NCBI RefSeq assembly: GCF_030182585.1
Contig: NZ_JARXOW010000001.1
Location: 992,001-1,056,000 of the forward strand
DNA from: Pedobacter faecalis
GTDB taxonomy: Bacteria; Bacteroidota; Bacteroidia; Sphingobacteriales; Sphingobacteriaceae
DNA length: 64,000 nt
Reading direction: 5' to 3'
How positions within the stretch are numbered: the first letter of the stretch is position 1; each line of letters begins with the position of its first letter. The notes below the pieces were generated by a model. It did not search any database, was not told where the DNA came from, and worked only from the letters and a program-made list of their open reading frames with translations. Shown here in pieces: positions 7,646 to 15,647 of the stretch. Made by a program: the position numbers and the translations under genes.

Positions 7646-10207
7646 ATGTTAACTAGTAAAAATATACAAATACCAGAACTATCATTAGTGGTATTGATAG
7701 GGGCAACTGGCTCTGGAAAGTCATCATTTGCGCGCAAGCATTTCAAGGCTACTGAGATCGTATCTTCTGACGTTTGCCGCAGCATAGTAAGCGACGACGA
7801 AAATAATCAGGCAGCATCTGCCGATGCCTTTGCTCTTGCGAGGTACATAACCGGCATGCGTTTGAAGAACGGTTTGCTGACTGTGATCGATGCGACGAAT
7901 GTACAGGAAGAAGCCCGTAAAGACTGGATAAACCTGGCGCGCGAATATCATTGCCTGCCAGTAGCGATCATACTGAATATGCCTGAGAAAGTTTGTGCAC
8001 AGCGCAACGCATTACGGTCAGATCGAAACTTTGGCGCTCACGTACTTCCGCAGCATATTTCACAGTTGAAACGTAGTTTTAAAAAACTGAAGTATGAAGG
8101 CTTCCGCCAGATCATCGAGTTGCGTTCGCCTGAGGAAGTTGAGGCCATAACCGGCATTACCCGCGATCCGCTTTACAATAACAAAAAGCAAGAGAATGGA
8201 CCATTCGACATCATTGGCGACGTGCACGGCTGTTTTGATGAGCTGATAGAATTATTAGCAAAACTTGGCTATACGAATAATACCGGCACATGGGCACACC
8301 CTGATGGCAGAAAAGCTGTTTTCGTTGGCGATCTGGTTGACCGCGGGCCTAAAACGCCTGATGTTCTTAAACTGGTGATGTCAATGACCGCATCGGGCAA
8401 TGCTTATTGTGTACCGGGAAACCACGACGTTAAATTAATGCGTTGGTTGAATGGCAAAAACGTCCAAGCCAAGCACGGATTACAGGAATCAATAGATCAA
8501 TTGAATTTGGAAACACCTGAATTCAGGGAAGCAGTAAGGAAGTTTATAGATGGTCTTATCAGTCATTATGTTTTTGACGATGGTAAGCTGGTCGTATCCC
8601 ATGCCGGTTTAAAGCAGAGCATGCAGGGACGCGGCTCCGGTGCTGTTCGTGAGTTTTGTCTGTATGGGGAAACCACTGGTGAGATCGATGAATTCGGGTT
8701 GCCGGTTCGTTTGAACTGGGCTGCCGAGTATAAAGGCAAAGCTATGGTCGTTTATGGCCATACGCCTGTACCGCAGGCACAATGGCTAAACAATACCATT
8801 GATATTGATACCGGCTGTGTATTTGGGGGCTCGCTAACAGCTTTGCGTTATCCGGAACGAGAACTGGTTTCAGTTAAAGCTGCAAAAGTATATTGTGAGC
8901 CGGTAAGGCCTTTGAATCATGGCCATCAGACAACTGGGAATCTAACCATTCAACAGGAAAGTGATCATGTGCTCGATATTGCTGACTTTACCGGGAAACA
9001 GATCGTGGAAACGCGCTTAGGCAATAACATTACCATTCGGGAAGAAAACGCTATTGCTGCATTAGAAGTGATGAGTCGTTTTGCGGTAAACCCTAAGTGG
9101 TTGATATATCTGCCACCGACCATGAGCCCGTCGAAAACAAGTATCCTAGACGATTACCTGGAATTCCCAACCGAAGCATTTGAATATTACAAAGCTGCCG
9201 GTATCAATCGTGTGGTATGCCAGGAAAAGCATATGGGATCGAGAGCAGTAGTCATCGTCGGTAAAGACGAGGGCGCCATCAGTAAGGCATTTGGCATCAC
9301 CAGCGAAGGAATCGGAACGATTTATACCCGTACCGGTCGGGCTTTTTTTAATGATAAGGAAACCGAGCAGGCTTTATTGCACAGATTAAATACCGCACTG
9401 GATAATTCAGGCTTTTATGAAAAGTTCAACACCGATTGGGTTTGCCTGGATGCCGAACTAATGCCCTGGAGCGCTAAAGCGCAAGCATTGCTGCAAACAC
9501 AGTATGCCTCGGTTGGGAGTGCGGCCACCCATGCTTTAAATGATGTAAACGCAGCGTTGGAACAACTAACACAAAGAGACGCCAATGGAGCGGCTTTGTT
9601 AACTGAATACAGTGAAAGGGCACAGGAAGCAAAACAGTTTATAGCTGCTTACCAGCAATACTGTTGGCCGGTAAATGGCCTTGATGATTATAAGCTGGCA
9701 CCGTTCCATATCCTTGCATCTGAAGGAAAGCTTTGGACGAGTGAAACTCACGAATGGCACATGGAGCAGATAAAAAATATCTGCTCGGCTGATCCGGCCA
9801 TACTGTTGGCAACCCCATACAAGGTAGTCGACCTGGATAACGAAACCAGCATCGGAGATGCAACCTCCTGGTGGTTGGAATTAACCGGTAAAGGCGGCGA
9901 GGGCATGGTGGTAAAGCCTCACAATTTCATCGAAAAAGATGGAAAAGGATTAATTCAACCGGCTATAAAGATTAGGGGGCGAGAATATCTGCGCATTATC
10001 TATGGCCCGGAGTATACGGCTCCCGATAACATGGTGCGCCTGAAACAACGTGGATTGAATGCCAAACGCAGCATGGCCATGCGCGAGTTTGCCCTTGGTA
10101 TAGAGGGTTTACAACGCTTTACCGATAAGGAGCCGTTGAGGCGCGTACATCAGTGTGTATTTGGTGTACTGGCTATGGAAAGTGAGCCGGTTGACCCACG
10201 ATTATAA
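7646..10207 (+). CDS. pnkp: Polynucleotide kinase-phosphatase Pnkp (RNA end-healing and sealing enzyme)
   Basis: An 853-residue three-domain enzyme. Residues 1 to about 170: 5'-kinase with P-loop GATGSGKSSF. Residues about 180-410: calcineurin-type phosphatase with GDVHGCFDEL, GDLVDRGP, GNHD and YGHTP. Residues about 450-853: ligase-type nucleotidyltransferase with the adenylated lysine in EKHMGSRA and a late KGGEGMVVKP motif. The family phosphorylates 5'-OH ends, removes 3' or 2',3'-cyclic phosphates and, together with Hen1, seals RNA. All key motifs are intact. Its TAA is immediately followed by the ATG of the next gene, so translation is probably coupled. Confidence 0.95.
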   Translation: MLTSKNIQIPELSLVVLIGATGSGKSSFARKHFKATEIVSSDVCRSIVSDDENNQAASADAFALARYITGMRLKNGLLTVIDATNVQEEARKDWINLAREYHCLPVAIILNMPEKVCAQRNALRSDRNFGAHVLPQHISQLKRSFKKLKYEGFRQIIELRSPEEVEAITGITRDPLYNNKKQENGPFDIIGDVHGCFDELIELLAKLGYTNNTGTWAHPDGRKAVFVGDLVDRGPKTPDVLKLVMSMTASGNAYCVPGNHDVKLMRWLNGKNVQAKHGLQESIDQLNLETPEFREAVRKFIDGLISHYVFDDGKLVVSHAGLKQSMQGRGSGAVREFCLYGETTGEIDEFGLPVRLNWAAEYKGKAMVVYGHTPVPQAQWLNNTIDIDTGCVFGGSLTALRYPERELVSVKAAKVYCEPVRPLNHGHQTTGNLTIQQESDHVLDIADFTGKQIVETRLGNNITIREENAIAALEVMSRFAVNPKWLIYLPPTMSPSKTSILDDYLEFPTEAFEYYKAAGINRVVCQEKHMGSRAVVIVGKDEGAISKAFGITSEGIGTIYTRTGRAFFNDKETEQALLHRLNTALDNSGFYEKFNTDWVCLDAELMPWSAKAQALLQTQYASVGSAATHALNDVNAALEQLTQRDANGAALLTEYSERAQEAKQFIAAYQQYCWPVNGLDDYKLAPFHILASEGKLWTSETHEWHMEQIKNICSADPAILLATPYKVVDLDNETSIGDATSWWLELTGKGGEGMVVKPHNFIEKDGKGLIQPAIKIRGREYLRIIYGPEYTAPDNMVRLKQRGLNAKRSMAMREFALGIEGLQRFTDKEPLRRVHQCVFGVLAMESEPVDPRL

Positions 10208-10975
10208 ATGAAAACGAACATGAAAGAAATTATCCTGCAAAAACTGCTAGAACTGGAGCAGAATGAAAATATAAAAATACTGTACGCCTGCGAGTCGGGC
10301 AGCCGGGCCTGGGGCTTTGCTTCGCCGGATAGCGACTTTGACGTTCGTTTCATTTATACCCGAAATATTGACTATTACCTCAGTATAGCCGATTCAACAG
10401 ATGTGCTTGGCTTGCCTGTTAACGAAGTGCTGGACATTGGCGGCTGGGATATCAAAAAGGCGCTTAAGCTGTTCCTAAAATCGAATGCTCCCTTGTATGA
10501 GTGGCTGCAGTCGCCGATCATCTATCGCCAGGATATGGCTTTTGTTATGGAACTTAGTAGCCTGATGCCGGTATATTTTTCACCACGGTCTGCCGCTAAC
10601 CATTATTTATCAATGGCAACCAATACGCTCCGCGATGATCTGCAAGCAGAACAGGTGAAGCTAAAGCGCTATTTTTATGCGTTACGCCCGGCCTTGGCTT
10701 GCCTGTGGATCATAGAAAAGCAAGGCGTACCGCCGATGGAATTTAAGCCGCTTCGCGCGCTAATAACTGATGAAGTGATACAAGCGCATATCAGCAGATT
10801 GTCGGACAGGAAAAAGGATGCCAATGAGAAAGCTTTTATAGAGCGTGTTATAGAGCTAAATGATTGGCTGACCCAGACAGTCGAATATTGCAGAGGAAAG
10901 TTGCCGTTATTACCGTCAGTTAGAAAAGATACTTTAGAACTGGATGGTGTTTTTAGAAAATACCTGCTGCCATGA
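10208..10975 (+). CDS. Pol-beta-superfamily nucleotidyltransferase (RlaP-like), first copy
   Basis: A 255-residue protein with the nucleotidyltransferase signature GSRAWGFASPDSDFDVRFIY at about residues 27-46: GS followed by DxD supplies the metal-binding acids. The rest is a helical region. It matches the RNA-repair pol-beta family (Pfam RlaP) described alongside Pnkp/Hen1 systems, where it is predicted to add or trim nucleotides at damaged RNA ends. It starts with no gap after pnkp and overlaps the second nucleotidyltransferase by 4 bases. The biochemical activity is inferred; substrate and nucleotide are unknown. Confidence 0.82.
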   Translation: MKTNMKEIILQKLLELEQNENIKILYACESGSRAWGFASPDSDFDVRFIYTRNIDYYLSIADSTDVLGLPVNEVLDIGGWDIKKALKLFLKSNAPLYEWLQSPIIYRQDMAFVMELSSLMPVYFSPRSAANHYLSMATNTLRDDLQAEQVKLKRYFYALRPALACLWIIEKQGVPPMEFKPLRALITDEVIQAHISRLSDRKKDANEKAFIERVIELNDWLTQTVEYCRGKLPLLPSVRKDTLELDGVFRKYLLP

Positions 10976-12039
10976 CATTTGAAGAACTAAAAAAACATAA
11001 AGAACTGGTTCTGCTGGACTGTATAAGCGGCAGCACTGCTTACAATCTTAATGTTAAAGGATCAGACGTGGATAAGAAAGGTGTTTTCATCATGCCCCAG
11101 AATCAGTTGTACGGATTTGAGCGCCAGGAACAAATAGCTAACGATACAAATGATGAGGTATATTTTGAGATCGGCCGTTTTTTAGAGTTACTAACCAAGA
11201 ACAATCCTAATATCCTCGAATTGCTGGCCACGCCCAATGAGTTTGTGCTGTGCCGCCACCCGGTAATCGATTTGATCAAACCGACAGATTTCCTATCAAA
11301 GCTTTGTTTGGACACCTTTGCGGGGTATGCACAAACACAAATAAAAAAAGCACGCGGCCTAAACAAGAAGATCAATAAACCACTCGATGCCGAAAGAAAA
11401 TCGGTACTGGATTTCTGTTATGTGATTTACAATAATGGCAGCATTTCTCTTACAGAATGGCTGAAGGAAAGCAACTATAATCAAAATGAATGCGGATTGA
11501 CAACCGTAGATCATTTTCGAAGCACTTATCTCCTTTATCATAAAAAACAATTAAAAAACGATGCGTATTTCAGAGGAATTGTTTCAGGTCCGGATGCAGA
11601 TGATGTACAGCTAAGTCCGGTACCTAAAGGCTTGGAACCGTTGGCTGTTATGAACTTTAATAAAGACGGCTATTCGGTTTATTGCAAAGAATATCGCGAG
11701 TATCGCGAATGGGAGGAAAAGCGCAATCAGTTGCGCTATCAAAGCACCTTATCGCACGGCAAGAGTTACGATGCTAAGAACATGATGCACACCTTCCGGT
11801 TACTTACAATGGCGGAAGAAATAGCGCTTCATAAGGAAGTGATAGTTTACCGGAATGATCGCGATCATTTATTAAAAATCCGGAAGGGCGAGTTTCAATT
11901 TGAGGAATTGATGGAGATGGTGGAAGAAAAAATGGAGAATATTAAAGTTCTTTATGATAAATCTCAATTGCCCGACCGACCAGATGTGAAATTTGCAGAA
12001 AACATCTTGATACAAATACGGATGCAGATTTATAGGTAG
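10972..12039 (+). CDS. Pol-beta-superfamily nucleotidyltransferase (RlaP-like), second copy
   Basis: A 355-residue protein with a related but distinct signature: ISGSTAYNLNVKGSDVDKKGVF at the N-terminus, again GS then DxD. It is 100 residues longer than the first copy and diverged from it, so this is a functional pair rather than a recent duplication. Its ATG overlaps the stop of the previous gene (ATGA). The C-terminal half is helical and Lys/Glu-rich, with a conserved-looking SHGKSYDAKNMMHTFRLL. It is the last gene of the operon. Likely role: modification of RNA ends with Pnkp/Hen1; direct evidence is lacking. Confidence 0.8.
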   Translation: MTFEELKKHKELVLLDCISGSTAYNLNVKGSDVDKKGVFIMPQNQLYGFERQEQIANDTNDEVYFEIGRFLELLTKNNPNILELLATPNEFVLCRHPVIDLIKPTDFLSKLCLDTFAGYAQTQIKKARGLNKKINKPLDAERKSVLDFCYVIYNNGSISLTEWLKESNYNQNECGLTTVDHFRSTYLLYHKKQLKNDAYFRGIVSGPDADDVQLSPVPKGLEPLAVMNFNKDGYSVYCKEYREYREWEEKRNQLRYQSTLSHGKSYDAKNMMHTFRLLTMAEEIALHKEVIVYRNDRDHLLKIRKGEFQFEELMEMVEEKMENIKVLYDKSQLPDRPDVKFAENILIQIRMQIYR

Positions 12040-12515
12040 TCTTTTAAATTATTTACCTTTTAGAACGAAACTATCTTTACTACTAGAGAGAGTTTTATAA
12101 GGAATGGATAATTCTCTACTAGAAATAAACGGGTCGAAATAAAATGCATGCAAAGAAATCGGAATATTCTTCCATGCCAATAGTGTATAACCGGTAGTTA
12201 ACTTTAATGGTTTTGTTTATGCCCAAAATAGGTAGTCGTTTTGAGCTATTTGGCAGACTGATTCAACTCAAAAATCCCTGGATTCATATTTAGTCCCCTT
12301 TTTATATATTTCCATGTATCCACACCCCGCCGAAACACGCGAAATAGTCTATACGTTTGTAGGAGACGATCAATAACACCGAAATTATTATCAAGGCTTC
12401 CTACAGCAACCAAACCGATCGGGAAACTCGTTGACTGAGTAAAACAGGCGAGTCTGCCTGCCTTCGATGAAACTTGTCAGGTACTGGGCGAAATCATAAA
12501 GTAAACCAATAAAAA

Positions 12516-12550
12516 GATAACCCCCTGTCGCGTAGTCGGCCGGGGGTTAT
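12516..12550. terminator. Strong GC hairpin
   Basis: ATAACCCCC and GGGGGTTAT form a 9-10 bp stem around a 16-base loop. It sits about 480 bases after the last RNA-repair gene. There is no long T-tract on either side, so it may be a terminator or another structured element. Confidence 0.45.
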
Positions 12551-12646
12551 TCACAATAAGCCATAAGGGCTGGTCCTCATCTGGTATAATAACATAGTTT
12601 CTACATATTAACTTGATAATAAGTCGATAATTAAAAGAACTTTAAA

Positions 12647-12734
12647 ATATCCTTGACATATCCTTGGCATATCAAATAGATATATCAACGATACACCAAG
12701 GATATATCAACGATATACCAAGGATATACCAACC
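12647..12734. repeat. 8 x 11 bp palindromic tandem repeat, copy 1
   Basis: Eight consecutive 11-bp units, without gaps. The first two read ATATCCTTGAC and ATATCCTTGGC; unit three (ATATCAAATAG) is the turning point; units four to eight read like ATATATCAACG and ATATACCAAGG, roughly the reverse complement of the first two. The array therefore folds back on itself. A second copy of the same eight-unit design is at 56285-56372 in the opposite orientation, with similar AT-rich flanks. Confidence 0.85.
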
Positions 12735-12921
12735 CTCTATTTATTATGTAATTATTACCTATAAATTATCTATTTAATAGCATCTTGGTGTACACCGTTT
12801 AAGATGAATTTTTCTCTAAATCATAATTGCTGTTGCAGCGGGTACAGTTTGGTAGACTAAGGAATAAACTTAGTGATCGAAATGATGTTAATTCTGTACT
12901 ATATCCGGTCCAGGATTAGCG

Positions 12922-13941
12922 CTAAGTGCGGATGCTAATCACCGACTCCCTCATCAACTCCTCTGCATCTCTGACCATTTGCGCTGAACCTATAAAAATG
13001 GCCGACCGCTGGTGCAATTCTGTAGGTTCAATTTCCAAAATCCGGTTAAAGCCATCACTGGCCACTCCCCCTGCCTGTTCGACAATAAAAGCCATTGGGT
13101 TACATTCATAAAGCAACCTGAGTTTGCCTTTTGGCGAAGCCGCTGTAGTGGGATAAATATAGATTCCACCTTTAATGAGGTTTCGGTGAACATCAGCGAC
13201 CATGGAGCCTATATAGCGTGATGTGTATGGCCTGTTGGTTTGTTTATCTTCCGTTTGGGCGTACTTCAGGTACTTTTTTACACCCTCCGGAAAGTGAACG
13301 TAATTGCCTTCGTTTAAGGAATAGATATTTCCGGACTCCGGGGTTTTCATATTGGGGTGCGACAGGCAGAATTCGCCGATGGAGGGATCTAAGGTGAATC
13401 CGTTGACGCCTTTGCCCGTGGTGTATACCAGCATAGTTGATGAGCCATAAATCACATAACCGGCGGCTACCTGCTCGGTTCCTTTTTGCAGTACGTCTTC
13501 TATGGTAGCTGCTCCGCCATAGGATTTCCTTCTGTATATGGAAAATATGGTGCCCACAGCCACGTTACAATCGATATTCGAGGAGCCGTCGAGCGGATCG
13601 ATACATACGATATACTTCGCGTTTTTCGATACTGGCGAGTCTATAGGAACAAGATCATCCTCTTCTTCGGTGGCTACTACGCAGCACTCGCCGCCGCTGG
13701 TTAGTGCGCTGATGAACTGTGTGTTGGCAAACACGTCGAGTTTTTGCTGGCCCTCCCCTTGTATATTCATGGTGCCAGCGGAGCCCAGAATATCTGCCAG
13801 GCCAGCTTTATTGACCTCCCGGTTCACGATTTTTGCGGCAATGCCGATATCCCTGAGTAGTCTTGATAATTCGCCTTTTGCGTATGGAAAATCTGCCTGT
13901 TTTTCGATGATAAACTGACCCAGTGTTTTGATGCCCGACAT
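12922..13941 (-). CDS. fbp: Class 1 fructose-1,6-bisphosphatase
   Basis: A 339-residue enzyme of gluconeogenesis that hydrolyses fructose-1,6-bisphosphate to fructose-6-phosphate. The metal site is clear: ATEEEDD near residue 90 and the signature [17 protein letters not shown] near 114-130; the substrate-binding region includes [12 protein letters not shown] and the helix around [15 protein letters not shown]. Length matches the class 1 family. It heads a run of minus-strand housekeeping genes but is probably transcribed on its own; the phosphoesterase gene lies 21 bases upstream on the same strand, so read-through is possible. Confidence 0.95.
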   Translation of the reverse strand: MSGIKTLGQFIIEKQADFPYAKGELSRLLRDIGIAAKIVNREVNKAGLADILGSAGTMNIQGEGQQKLDVFANTQFISALTSGGECCVVATEEEDDLVPIDSPVSKNAKYIVCIDPLDGSSNIDCNVAVGTIFSIYRRKSYGGAATIEDVLQKGTEQVAAGYVIYGSSTMLVYTTGKGVNGFTLDPSIGEFCLSHPNMKTPESGNIYSLNEGNYVHFPEGVKKYLKYAQTEDKQTNRPYTSRYIGSMVADVHRNLIKGGIYIYPTTAASPKGKLRLLYECNPMAFIVEQAGGVASDGFNRILEIEPTELHQRSAIFIGSAQMVRDAEELMRESVISIRT

Positions 13942-13962
13942 ATACTTAGTGTACTTAATACG

Positions 13963-14454
13963 TTATCTTTTGCCTATTTCTATGGCGGCTAAGTTATGTA
14001 TTTTTCCATCTGTGATACAGAATTTGATCAGTGTTTTTACTTTATGCCATCCAGAATTTCCGGCAGCACCTGGGTTTATATGCAAGCAATCTATTTTTTT
14101 GTCGTAGATAACTTTTAAAATGTGTGAGTGACCAGATATGAATAATCCCGGAGGCTTAGTGTATATTATACGCTTTACTTCGGGTGCATATTTATCCGGA
14201 TACCCACCGATATGTGTCATCCATACATCGAGCCCTTCTATCTGAAAGCGAAGATGCTCGGGGTACACAGCCCTGATGTCTTTGCCGTCTATGTTTCCGT
14301 ATACTCCGCGCAGTGGTTTGAAGTTGGCAAGTGGCCCGGCTACCTCTGCCCCGAAATCTCCGGCGTGCCATATTTCATCGCAGTCGGCAAAGTGTTTATA
14401 AACGGCATCATCTAAATGATCGTGTGTATCGGAAAGCAGGCCTATGGTTACCAT
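13963..14454 (-). CDS. YfcE/MJ0936-type metallophosphoesterase
   Basis: A 163-residue calcineurin-like phosphoesterase. Metal-ligand motifs appear in order: LLSDTHDHLDD at the N-terminus, HAGDFG, YGNIDGKD, MTHIGGYPDKY and GHSHILK. Small enzymes of this type hydrolyse phosphodiester or phosphomonoester bonds; the natural substrate is unknown. No signal peptide, so it acts in the cytoplasm. It lies between fbp and trmN6, on the same strand as both, and may share a transcript with them. Confidence 0.9.
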   Translation of the reverse strand: MVTIGLLSDTHDHLDDAVYKHFADCDEIWHAGDFGAEVAGPLANFKPLRGVYGNIDGKDIRAVYPEHLRFQIEGLDVWMTHIGGYPDKYAPEVKRIIYTKPPGLFISGHSHILKVIYDKKIDCLHINPGAAGNSGWHKVKTLIKFCITDGKIHNLAAIEIGKR

Positions 14455-14491
14455 ACTGCAAATCTATGGTTTTGGCTGGCATACGCTTAAC

Positions 14492-15196
14492 TTAAAATGC
14501 CAGGAAGAAATCTTTGAGCAGGCGGCGATACGCTTCGGTGTGAACACCTTCCCTTTCATAGATATAGAAATGTTCGGTCTTTACTTCTTCCTGCGTATGT
14601 CCTAAAACAATAATTTGTCGGATAACGGGCTTGTTCTCATCAGAACTGATGTCGATACGCCTTTGAAGATGCAAGCCGTAAACTGGTGCCTGGTCTTTAA
14701 TAAAACGCGCCTGCTTTACGGGCAAAATGAGCCACATGCTGCCGCCTGGGGCAAGTAACGCAGAGGCTTTCTGAAGGAGCGCAATGAAGAAACTATGATC
14801 CGTATGCCGGGCCACGCGTTTACGCGCTTCGAGGTTCTTAAGATCATCAACAAAATAAGGCGGGTTAGATACGATCAGATCGTAACGTGTTTCGGTTTCA
14901 TAGCTGGCGATATCGGCATGATGAGCTTTTAGTCGGGCTGAGAACGGAGATGAGGCAAAATTTAAGCCGGCTGTCTGAGCAGCTTGCGCATCAATCTCTA
15001 CAGCGTCTACGCTGGCGTAGGGAAAGCGCTGGGCAAGCATCATGGCGATTACCCCGGTTCCGGTGCCGATATCGAGAATCGTACCTGCATTTTCCTGCAT
15101 GGCAGTGGCGCCGAGCAATACACCATCGGTGTTGATCTTCATGGCGCAGCCGGATTGGTCGACCGCAAACTGTTTGAACCTGAATACCCCCTTCAT
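14492..15196 (-). CDS. trmN6: tRNA1(Val) (adenine37-N6)-methyltransferase
   Basis: A 234-residue class I SAM methyltransferase. It begins with the family-typical FRFKQFAVDQSGCAMKINTD, has the SAM-binding LDIGTGTGVIAMML near residue 42 and the N6-adenine catalytic motif SNPPYF near 110. The E. coli homologue (YfiC/TrmN6) methylates N6 of A37 in tRNA-Val. Length and motif order match. It sits about 12 bases after the VOC gene on the same strand, so the two are probably co-transcribed. Confidence 0.9.
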   Translation of the reverse strand: MKGVFRFKQFAVDQSGCAMKINTDGVLLGATAMQENAGTILDIGTGTGVIAMMLAQRFPYASVDAVEIDAQAAQTAGLNFASSPFSARLKAHHADIASYETETRYDLIVSNPPYFVDDLKNLEARKRVARHTDHSFFIALLQKASALLAPGGSMWLILPVKQARFIKDQAPVYGLHLQRRIDISSDENKPVIRQIIVLGHTQEEVKTEHFYIYEREGVHTEAYRRLLKDFFLAF

Positions 15197-15207
15197 GTCA
15201 GGTACGG

Positions 15208-15591
15208 TCAGGATTCGTAAAGTTCGAGCGGAAGGCCGTCGGGATCACTGAAAAAGGTAAAGCGCTTGCCGGTAAATTCATCCACGCGCACCGGTTCGGT
15301 CTCAATGCCAAGGGCGTTAAGTCGTGTTATCTCCGCCGCCAGATCATCTACTTTAAAAGCCAGATGCCTTAAACCCGCAGCTTCGGGCCGGGATGGTCTC
15401 GGTGGCGGATTTTCGAAGGAAAAAAGCTCTATAACGTATTCGCCGTTCAGCGAAAGATCGAGTTTGTATGACTTACGTTCCACCCGATATGCTTCTGCCT
15501 GTATGTCGAAGCCGAGCTTATTTACGTAGAAGTCTTTAGACCGCTCATAATTTGAACAAATAATGGCAATATGATGGATACCTTTGAGCAT
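15208..15591 (-). CDS. VOC-family protein (glyoxalase-like, YaeR type)
   Basis: A 127-residue single vicinal-oxygen-chelate domain protein (MLKGIHHIAIICSNYERSKDFYVNKLGF... ending FSDPDGLPLELYE). Likely metal ligands are the His in GIHHIA, the Glu in YVIELFSF, the His in LRHLAFKV and the final Glu. It resembles the YaeR/SMU1112c branch rather than proven glyoxalase I, so the substrate is unknown. The ATG at 15591 is chosen because the upstream in-frame start is TTG and the fold begins at LKGIHH. It is divergent from purL. Confidence 0.82.
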   Translation of the reverse strand: MLKGIHHIAIICSNYERSKDFYVNKLGFDIQAEAYRVERKSYKLDLSLNGEYVIELFSFENPPPRPSRPEAAGLRHLAFKVDDLAAEITRLNALGIETEPVRVDEFTGKRFTFFSDPDGLPLELYES

Positions 15592-15600
15592 ATCGGGTTT

Positions 15601-15629
15601 TTTGTTTGGCAAATTTAACCGTAGATTTG
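15601..15629 (+). promoter_or_regulatory. purL promoter (Bacteroidota type)
   Basis: A perfect -7 element TAGATTTG (15622-15629) with an upstream TTTG at 15601-15604, 17 bases apart, slightly short of the usual 19. It ends 18 bases before the purL ATG. Confidence 0.65.
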
Positions 15630-15647
15630 CACTTTCATAAATAGAGC

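Larger units (their letters stand above)
12040..12921. other. Gene-free stretch between RNA-repair operon and fbp
   Basis: About 880 bases between two convergent genes with no supported ORF. It contains a strong hairpin (12516-12550), an 88-bp repeat of eight 11-bp units (12647-12734) and AT-rich flanks with repeated TAATTA/ATTAT words. A short open stretch around 12370-12440 (plus strand, reading NTEIIIKASYSNQTDRE) could be the tail of a decayed gene. Confidence 0.6.

Noticed and set aside
12647..12734. CRISPR array
   Set aside because: The units are 11 bp and directly adjacent, without variable spacers, and no cas gene is present.
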